64,000 nucleotides of DNA from Parahoeflea alexandrii (GTDB taxonomy: Bacteria; Pseudomonadota; Alphaproteobacteria; Rhizobiales; Rhizobiaceae): positions 841,657 through 905,656 of the forward strand of contig NZ_JAPWHB010000002.1 in assembly GCF_027214025.1 (NCBI RefSeq). The letters are read 5' to 3'. Positions 60,801 through 64,000 of this stretch are shown here, piece after piece. The notes under the pieces were generated by a model. It saw only the letters and a list, made by a program, of their open reading frames with translations, was not told where the DNA came from and did no database searches. Position numbers and translations under genes: made by a program. How positions within the stretch are numbered: the first letter of the stretch is position 1; each line of letters begins with the position of its first letter.

Positions 60801-63800
60801 GATCGTTCCGCCGACGCTGTCGAAATTGACCAGACCCCACGGTGCGCTTGCATCGAGGCTCACGTCGGAGATGGAGATCCCAGCGAGTTGGGCGATCCGG
60901 TAGAACGCGATCAGGTCCTGTGCGTAGCTTCCGCTGATGTCGAGATTGTTGAGCGTCAGCGTGCCGGCGTTGTCGTATGGTCCGATCCCCGCGGTATCCA
61001 GGCCGTCCTGGTGGCCGCGCCACTGGATCGCCTTCTGCGCGCCGGTAGCCGGATCCCGGATGATGACGCCCTCCAGGGTCAGGTTGCCGTTGAAGCCGAA
61101 AAGCAGGATGTCGCCGCGGCCGTCCGGTCCCGAAGTCTCGGTCGCATTGCCGTAGAACTCCGAATTCAGGATCGAGATCGACCCGACCGTGTCGCTGAGC
61201 GTCGGCGTCACGCCGTTACCGGCCCGGATATAGGCAAACCCGTCGAGCTGCGCACCATGGATGGTGACGCCATCGAGCGTGACCGAGGATTGCGCCGGAT
61301 TGGTGGTGTTGGAGGTGACGTAGATGCCGTAGTCGTTGCCGGCTGCATCGATCGTCAGGTTCTCGAATCGGAGGCCCGCGTCAAGCGTGCCCGATGTCGT
61401 GATCTGGCCCTCGATGGTGACCGCGCCGATGCCGGCGATGGTGATGGCCTTGCTGACGGTGACGTCGCTGTTGCCCGCACCCGACCAGGTGCCTTCGGCG
61501 ATCAGAACGGTGTCGCCGTCGACGGCCGCGTCAACCGCGTCCTGGATGGTGGCATAGCCGCCGTTTCCGACCAGCAGGAAGCGGCCGGTTTCCGCACCCA
61601 CGGGATCGGTGCCCTCGACGATCTGCACGCCGGTCAGCGTGTCGGTGCCCTCGCCGAAGCCGGTGGCGTTGATCTGCCAGCCCGGGATCACGCCCGCCGT
61701 CGGATCGGCATCCGCAATCACCGTGAAGTTTGCCGTCGTCAGCACGCCGTTGAACAATGCCGTGTCGGTACCGCCGCCGCCGATCAGCGCGTCGTTGCCG
61801 GCGCCGCCTTCGAGCGTGTCGTTGCCGATTTCACCCGCAGCGCTGCCGCCCGGCTTGTCGGCGCCATAGAGCTGGTCGTCACCGTCGCCGCCGCGCAGCG
61901 TGTCGTTGCCGCCCTTGCCGATGATCCGGTCATTGCCCGACGTGCCGGTGATGGTCTGGTCGACCGCCGGCTGGCCGTTCTTGTCGCCCTGGATCTCGGT
62001 GTAGATGTCCAAACCGCCAGGCAGCGTGATGGTGAAGCCCGACACGTCGATCGTGCCGTCGGCGATGCCGTCGATGTTGAACAGCGGACCCCAGTTGCTG
62101 ACCGCGCCCGACAGGTTGAGGTTGGTGACCGACAGCCCGTCGATCTGGTCGAAGTTGAAGATCGCGATCGGGTTCTTGTGGTACTCGCCCGTCACCGTCA
62201 CGCCGTCGAACACCACCTGGCCGATGTTCGGCTCGTTCGCCGGAACCGGGTTTGCGTTGTTGGCATCAAAGAGACCGCCGGTGATTTCCACCGCATTGTC
62301 CGGACGGCCGGCCGGGCCGGCAACGCCGGAGGTGCCTTCGAATGTGACGTTCTGGAAGGTCGCGTCGCCGTCATAGCCGAACAGCTTGACGTCGGCGGTG
62401 TTGCCCGAGCCCGAGCCGTTGCCCGAGAACTGCGAGTTGCTGACAACCAGCGCATCCATGGCCGGGGTTCCGGACGGATTCCCGGCGTCGGTTGCAAAGA
62501 TGCCGCGATCGGTGAAGCCCGAGATCGAGCCGCCGTCGAAGCTCAGCGTGCCGATGGCAGCACCCGCGCCAATGTTGATGCCCGTGGTCGCAACGCCTGC
62601 GCCATCGAGATCGATATTCGCAAACGAGATGTCGCCTGCACCGCCGGTGATGTTGACCGCGGTGCCGTTGGCGCCGGGCGCGATGTCCGGATTGCCTGCA
62701 CCGACATCGACGCCGATGAAGCTCAGCGCCTTGCCGACCGTCAGGCTCTCGGCATAGTCGCTCGCCCGGCCGATCACCATGATGACGTCATTGGCCGACG
62801 CCGCATCGATCGCAGCCTGGATCGAGGTGAAGGCGCCGAACTCGCCGTCGATATCGACGATGTGGACAACCGCGTCGTTGAACACCAACGTCTCGACCGC
62901 GCTCAGCGTGTCGGTGCCGTCATTGCCGTTGGCTCCAGGCTCGTTGTCGGTCACCGTAATAGTGCCGGCAACGTCATCGAAGCTGATCGAATGGCTCTCG
63001 AACGTGCCTGCGTAATTGGCGGAGTCCGCCCCTGAACCGCCATCGATCGTGTCGTTGCCGGTTCCGCCGGTGAGGCTGTCGTTGTCCTCGTCGCCATAGA
63101 GCTGATCAGCCCCGGATCCGCCGGAGATTTCGTCATCGCCAGTGCCGCCGTGGATCTCGTCGGCATTGTTGCCGCCATTGAGGATGTCTGCGCCGGCATC
63201 GCCGTAGATCAGGTCCTCGCCGCTGCCACCGTTGATGGTGTCAACGCCATCGCCGCCACGGATCTCGTCATCGCCGCCGCGGCCATGGATGGTGTCGTTG
63301 AGATCGCCGCCATAGACCGTGTCATTGCCTTCGCCGGCGTCAAAGGTCTTGCCCGGGCCGTATTCGCCGGCGAGATCATCCCCGGCATTCGGCAGGGTAA
63401 CCACGTCATCGCCGTCCATGGCGTTGAGATAGTTGCCGTCCTGCGCGTCGGCGGCGGTCAGGGTTGTCAGGTCGACCGTCTCGCCATTGTCGGTGAACAG
63501 CACGTCATTGGCGCCGTTGACGGTCACCGTGATGGTCTGGGTCGCAGTGCCGCCCTTGCCGTCGGCAACTTCAACCACATACTCGATCTGAACGGCTTCT
63601 CCCGTCTTCAGGTAGTCGAAGAAATCGTCGCTTGCGGTGAATTCCCAATTGATGCTGCCGCCGGTGGTTGCGGCGGTCGAGGAGGCCGAGCCGGTCACGC
63701 TCATCAGCGCAAGCGCCGCCGCATCGAAGGCCGCGGCGGACAGGTCGCCCGTGCCGCCGGCCAACCGGGTCGCGGACACCACCTGGAAGGTCTGTGTATC

Positions 63801-64000
63801 GGTGACATCAACATCGTTGAAGGCCAGCGATCCGGTCAGCGAATCGCCGGTCAGCACGCCCTGTCCCGCAGCACCCGCCACGTCGACGGCTTCCGCATAG
63901 GTGACAGCGACAGGACCGTCGGTGATCACCGGTGCGTCATTGGTGCCGGTAATGGTGATGGTGACGTCGACCGTGTCGGTCGCGCCCTGCGGGTCGGTTA
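48813..64000 (-). CDS. Giant RTX-type secreted protein, C-terminal part (5' end outside window)
   Basis: At least 5060 codons without a stop, open at the right edge. The visible N-terminus reads TDTVDVTITITGTNDAPVI, a VCBS-type repeat. Then come alternating RTX blocks (GGxGxDxLxGG nonapeptides binding Ca2+) and four parallel beta-helix modules, each opened by FATIQ/YATIQxAVDAA motifs: about 62870-61990, 61590-60750, 53840-52880 and 52580-51880. Between them are long tandem repeats. The C-terminal 1000 residues hold cadherin-like domains (ending VNDAPVIPSE, about 50850), a ThuA-like domain and a type I secretion target (GGLGDDTFVFDADALSD to IKILVDDGTD). A Ca2+-dependent adhesin or biofilm protein is likely; ABC exporter genes are not in the window. 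Confidence 0.9.
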   Translation of the reverse strand, partial: TDPQGATDTVDVTITITGTNDAPVITDGPVAVTYAEAVDVAGAAGQGVLTGDSLTGSLAFNDVDVTDTQTFQVVSATRLAGGTGDLSAAAFDAAALALMSVTGSASSTAATTGGSINWEFTASDDFFDYLKTGEAVQIEYVVEVADGKGGTATQTITVTVNGANDVLFTDNGETVDLTTLTAADAQDGNYLNAMDGDDVVTLPNAGDDLAGEYGPGKTFDAGEGNDTVYGGDLNDTIHGRGGDDEIRGGDGVDTINGGSGEDLIYGDAGADILNGGNNADEIHGGTGDDEISGGSGADQLYGDEDNDSLTGGTGNDTIDGGSGADSANYAGTFESHSISFDDVAGTITVTDNEPGANGNDGTDTLSAVETLVFNDAVVHIVDIDGEFGAFTSIQAAIDAASANDVIMVIGRASDYAESLTVGKALSFIGVDVGAGNPDIAPGANGTAVNITGGAGDISFANIDLDGAGVATTGINIGAGAAIGTLSFDGGSISGFTDRGIFATDAGNPSGTPAMDALVVSNSQFSGNGSGSGNTADVKLFGYDGDATFQNVTFEGTSGVAGPAGRPDNAVEITGGLFDANNANPVPANEPNIGQVVFDGVTVTGEYHKNPIAIFNFDQIDGLSVTNLNLSGAVSNWGPLFNIDGIADGTIDVSGFTITLPGGLDIYTEIQGDKNGQPAVDQTITGTSGNDRIIGKGGNDTLRGGDGDDQLYGADKPGGSAAGEIGNDTLEGGAGNDALIGGGGTDTALFNGVLTTANFTVIADADPTAGVIPGWQINATGFGEGTDTLTGVQIVEGTDPVGAETGRFLLVGNGGYATIQDAVDAAVDGDTVLIAEGTWSGAGNSDVTVSKAITIAGIGAVTIEGQITTSGTLDAGLRFENLTIDAAGNDYGIYVTSNTTNPAQSSVTLDGVTIHGAQLDGFAYIRAGNGVTPTLSDTVGSISILNSEFYGNATETSGPDGRGDILLFGFNGNLTLEGVIIRDPATGAQKAIQWRGHQDGLDTAGIGPYDNAGTLTLNNLDISGSYAQDLIAFYRIAQLAGISISDVSLDASAPWGLVNFDSVGGTIDLSTGFTSLINNAAGAPISVLQGLAGNDVLTGTDGNDVIRGRAGADTIDGGEGDDVIIWSVADGANNDQIDGGTGGETDGDVLRVVNDSGAAQTITLDAPGAGFTVSDGTDTASVTNVEEVELTLSAFGDTVNITGDFVASGVATSTITIEGGAGNDVVNAAAMTGTDPDSKVGIDFNGNDGNDKFTSGVGNDRFVGGAGTDTYIHGGASTGFAITIDSATGEVTITDTDTVARDDGTDTAHVSVERLQFSDKTFDLSKPVHLFDEYDHLVDTYDTLAAANADAADGYRINIAGTITGQSLTITHDNMRIEGGADDTGNTFTLGGGVTTLTLLGDAPFDVIGNNSANVITGNDGDNAIRGNGGNDTLDGGEGSDTYQVSGTSHGFDSITDTGTAGTDTILALSNNTRIGLAGDFDSGNGIEAIDGDSNTGVYVSGDGTANTLDFSGMTLTDIAYIDGGNGDDKIIGTAGDDTIRGSAGNDTLDGGEGSDTYQVSGASHGFDSYGDTGTGVTDVDTIVALSNNTRIGLAGDFDSGNGIEAIDGNGKTGVYVSGDGSANTLDFSGMTLTDIAFIDGGNGDDTIIGTAGDDTIRGSAGNDTLDGGEGSDTYQVSGSGHGFDSYGDTGTGVTDVDTIVALSNNTRIGLAGDFDSGNGIEAIDGNGKTGVYVSGDGSANTLDFSGMTLTDIAFIDGAGGNDTIIGTAGNDTIRGNTGNDTLDGGEGSDTYQVSGTGHGYDNFTDSGAGGTDTVVALSNNTDIGLLGDFGSANGIEEFSANGFANIDVKGDNNANALDFSGVTLTDIARVLGQGGNDLITVSRSFTGNTLYDGGTGQDTLQIKLTLAEVLNPAIRAELNAFNAALPAPQGGATPFSFTTLGFRAVNFETFEGLVDIGGFTASFENVILGTNSNDTITPLSISGGVSGTPSDFNDLIFGFNNSDVIDGGGGNDVIIGAHGNDTLNGGEGDDFFLYSGTNNGSDTVSGDGGSDTIVITEANTIVGLNGFDNSVETVDVLGMAGSKIAGTGGGDVLNFSDVTFNNVVADFEIDGGNNDDVITTSNQTGGLNYRGGHGNDTFNISTTQAATFLYSGTNNGSDTFAGNTANDGVVNTIRVESDGTLVGLNGFTNGVDVIDVAGHANVEVQGTGGNDVLNFSEVSFTGTGTGFEIDGGNNNDTITTSNKTGGLSYRGGHGNDTFHISASQAATFLYSGTNNGSDTFNGNAIGDGVVNTIRAEANGTIIGLNGFANGVDVIDVAGHANVEVQGTTGNDVLDFSEVSFTGTGTGFEIDGGNNNDTITTSNKTGGLSYRGGHGNDTFNISASQAATFLYSGTNNGADTFNDNVANDLVVNTIRAESDGTIIGLNGFVNGVDVIDVAGHANVEVQGTTGNDVLDFSEVSFTGTGTGFEIDGGNSNDTITTSNKTGGLSYRGGHGNDTFNISASHAATLLYSGTNNGSDIFNGNAVGDGVVNTIRAEADGTIVGVNGFVNGVDVIDVAGHANVEVQGTTGNDVLDFSSTTFSNVGAGFEVDGGNSNDIITASNISAVSYRGGHGDDTLNAGDADATWLYSGTSNGADTFTNNATGVSIAKADAAGTVIGVNGYGNDGVDEFVGTGDTIIRDTNTGHALDFTNTRLTNIGRVEGANGNDFVTTAFTANVTGTVTYDGGANTDTLRINMTLAQASNQAVAAQFNAYVASLPGGSASVFNFSTLGFNAVNFENVELFLTVGEFSIATSYLIVGTPNHDTLDVETVAGGVTTNPYLVFGLGGNDTLTGSDGNDVLMGNAGNETLQGGNGDDTFLVGLNDGEDTFNGGAGTDRILAAADNVEISISKNFDAASGVEEISANGFAGVTIHGSADHNTLDFSATTFDGIDTIDGEGGNDVITGTDAADIIIGGAGNDTLNGGAGDDVFQIGLGHGEDTFNGGADNDTIIATAANVEISISKNFDASNSIETISAGGFAGVTIHGSGDHNTLDFSATTFDGIDTIDGEGGNDVITGTDAADIIIGGAGNDTLNGGAGDDVFQIGLGHGEDTFDGGADNDTVIATAANVEISISKNFDATSSIETISSGGFADVSVHGSGDHNTLDFSATTLDGITHIDGEGGNDVITGNAQDNTIIGGTGSDTLRGGAGDDTFLWTTGDGNDRVDGGSETGADTLDITNTGGSTAYTVNVASSGSNIVPDTGSDATDILVSDGSATIRADEIEDIDFHLGNAGDSVTIAGDFSSTALETSTITVEGGTGNDTVNAAGITSGHSVVFNGGEGNDTFTSGAGDDEFNGGADVDTANFASALTATDFSTDGSGEWTVTTGAEGSDTLSNIEIVDGAGAGRFLLVGNGGYATIQDAVDAAASGDTILIAEGTYTEQVVITTDNLTVVGVGNVVIEAPDSGLAQTATDPQNGKALYGVMTVDGVDNVNIQSITIDGNWQAGQVAGGADFVGVTYVDASGSIDKVQVREIGDTPIDGPTGQVSGNQRGQGILVSNGAGSMKAISVTNSTVTEFQKTAMIFRNADVTTDGNAITTVSQAVMAQNGIQMSAGSTGMLIGNTISGLGYTGAGSWSVVAILVYNASGLEIDGNSYTGTGNNDVAIYLVNADGSTVTNNVLSDADYGVIDYGVIPVANDVVNTGADANSYSGIEEVNHYLGLDPASQTTVLNPVGSEGTDVYYGGAGDDTLDGRGGHDELDGGAGADILIGGEGDDTIEGGDGLDTAQYTTALTAFNITSNGAGGWTVTTATEGTDTLTGVEFVDGAGAGRFLLVGNGGFATIQAAVDAANAGDTILIAEGAYAENVVVSTANLTIIGANANIAGDGIRGAESSLTGMLRFAPGADGSSVNGLQILEGGSALGSTAGVYVNADNIDVSNMLIERSGGFGTARGIVTASGDAQGLEVTGSKITGFATGIYINPGSDATITGNVLEANNVGLSNDGPDASDISGNSFVNNVVEQIGVGAANAGANDVGAIVGANSFTGSAPEVSIYDANGAAQTITGTQHDDVIHLGAGDDVIDAGDGDDHIIWTPGDGRDIVDGGVVTNTDTFEAVGTGTAGEEFLIETAAAYETRTFPTPSDLAAGTEIVVSRSTDGGASFTVIAELQHIDDIVINGSSASPSAPGFGVTISGDFSATDLDSSTITIRGTSGNDTINVADFVDSNSGDGLQHIIFVSNGGQDTITGARPEDLVDVTGRTVVSNEDLGGGSYKLTFDDGSSLTFDNGTPSFVEHAGEAGQQPVNLPAATAADAYTIAEDGVLSVDAATGVLANDSDFEGNGLTAALGTGPAHGSLTFNADGSFVYTPDADYNGADSFTYTVNDGTSTTPPVTVDLAVTPVNDAPVIPSETLLYQVENPSFSGGVPSYTINAAADQTGAIERVQYRMEAEGTDGTLYYAEVSFDAWPGLTTANLAVPTNANGIYIQRDVTNMTVDSNYPGVINGSGFAGRLEIWPSDYSTTVPNGLTGNGSTYDIADTPVNGSYGSFQIHNLSAPTPQTVFAWNNHNGTPDIGFGNNPNAGGQPDWTFAGSPNLDESTWSLQISVNGGSDVAEVAENDAGALIHSFDVSDIDTDSGLTFKVLNASDDVDPRFEVVATGSTTQGAPGSYELRLKAGESLDFETEPSLDLKIQVDDHGLVNNLTTVPVTVTVTDVYESTKLVGYFTNSNAAIDAHLEDIISRAGGVGVKVTSLSAADIQGLDGLVLDAYNNNYSSRSQFAANQADIMSAVDDGLGIFIFDGSETWDTFFPGAGITSSFYGGSAEVDIDPSSRFAEGAGGIISNTDLDDGYWSIHGAMSLESLPAGAVPHLTSQNTDQVAGFSLEVGDGSIVYTTIPMSHYWSHYDGFYFGGGSNLDHTGDGFANSPSNGMSNYLVNVVEELIGNGQSNGSDLDIHGGLYKNTLIGGDGDDILNGGLGFDTLTGGLGDDTFVFDADALSDAVNNGIQDLIADYDIGGDIVDLSELLGSEVNQDNVGDYVKLDDTGTILQVDVDGGEDSFVDIARFGSAQDMIKILVDDGTDTPVTI
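49240..49920 (-). other. ThuA-like (glutamine-amidotransferase-fold) domain within the RTX protein
   Basis: The segment KLVGYFTNSNAAIDAHLEDI through VAGFSLEVGDGSIVYTTIPM to NYLVNVVEELIG follows the Rossmann-like beta-alpha order of ThuA/GATase-1 domains: an early Tyr-Phe strand, a LDGLVLDAYN strand, IFIFDG, and a late VVYTT-type strand with His/Tyr residues (SHYWSHYDG). It lies between cadherin-like repeats and the terminal RTX block. Assignment is by fold resemblance and is tentative. Confidence 0.4.
54500..55510 (-). repeat. 112-residue tandem repeat, three copies, in the RTX protein
   Basis: The marker ATGCTGATTTCGACATT recurs at 54661, 54997 and 55333, an exact 336-bp (112-aa) period. 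Each unit encodes a segment with EISISKNFDA, an HGSGDHNTLDFS-type stretch and RTX nonapeptides. The first two intervals are nearly identical at DNA level. Confidence 0.85.
56160..57740 (-). repeat. 120-residue tandem repeat, four to five copies, in the RTX protein
   Basis: AGCACGTCGTTGCCG recurs at 56281, 56641, 57001 and 57361, an exact 360-bp (120-aa) period; a more diverged unit follows at 57721. Each copy encodes DVIDVAGHANVEVQG, FEIDGGNNNDTI and YSGTNNGSDTF-type segments. Confidence 0.88.
58620..59740 (-). repeat. 117-residue tandem repeat, three copies, in the RTX protein
   Basis: CAGCGTCATGCCCGAGAA recurs at 58752, 59103 and 59454, an exact 351-bp (117-aa) period; a related, diverged unit lies near 58400. 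Units encode GNDTLDGGEGSDTYQVSG, NTRIGLAGDFDSGNGIEAI and VSGDGSANTLDFSGM. Confidence 0.88.

Noticed and set aside
55590..63035. Very long open frame on the + strand (about 2480 codons), with another at 51006-54977
   Set aside because: They are antisense to the RTX gene. The repeated GGC/GAC-rich codons of the Gly-Asp nonapeptides keep the opposite frame open; the product has no recognisable domain and no ribosome binding site.

Overview
The window is a GC-rich alphaproteobacterial chromosome segment, most likely from a Hyphomicrobiales (rhizobial) lineage. ExoD, two DUF1127/LysR and GlxA-type regulator loci, the gene style of the ivd-mccB-mccA operon and a rhizobium-type palindromic repeat all point that way; the exact genus is inference. 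Genes are dense, mostly in short overlapping operons. I see no tRNA, rRNA or CRISPR array.

Positions 1-12035 hold a corrinoid-dependent one-carbon locus. A MttB-family methyltransferase without pyrrolysine (minus strand, running off the left edge) faces a corrinoid protein and a DUF1638 protein. After ExoD and a formyltransferase-fold gene come a Virulence_fact-family gene, a MetV-like zinc/Fe-S protein, MetF, a pterin-binding methyl-THF:corrinoid methyltransferase and an ASKHA/2Fe-2S corrinoid activase. Together these could move a methyl group from a quaternary amine or similar substrate to tetrahydrofolate and oxidise it. A 440-bp cassette, a GIY-YIG nuclease gene framed by two inverted palindromic repeats, splits the operon in front of the activase gene.

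Positions 12040-20491 carry regulators (LysR facing DUF1127, a GlxA/AraC type, two tandem-receiver proteins), a DUF1194 protein and a dimethylglycine/sarcosine dehydrogenase-like FAD-GcvT fusion. The fusion could continue methylamine demethylation.

Positions 20756-25688 form a compact three-gene operon: an ATPase with an N-terminal degenerate HNH module, a stand-alone HNH protein colinear with that module, and a membrane-inserted patatin-like phospholipase. It looks like a Septu-related anti-phage system with an added lipase effector and is the best candidate for an undescribed system.

Positions 25808-36531 hold a small secreted protein, a large MscS channel, DUF924 and the leucine-degradation operon ivd-mccB-[AT-rich orphan]-mccA, with a TetR gene upstream. 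Positions 36652-44272 hold an acyl-CoA ligase and Liv-type ABC transporter operon with an embedded VOC gene. The tetR and ligase promoters share a near-identical operator-like palindrome. A DgcN-like gene, a multi-TM protein and a periplasmic-binding lipoprotein follow.

Positions 48813-64000 are the C-terminal >5000 residues of a giant RTX type I-secreted protein. It has four beta-helix modules, three families of long tandem repeats with exact periods (336, 351 and 360 bp), a ThuA-like domain and a T1SS C-terminal signal.
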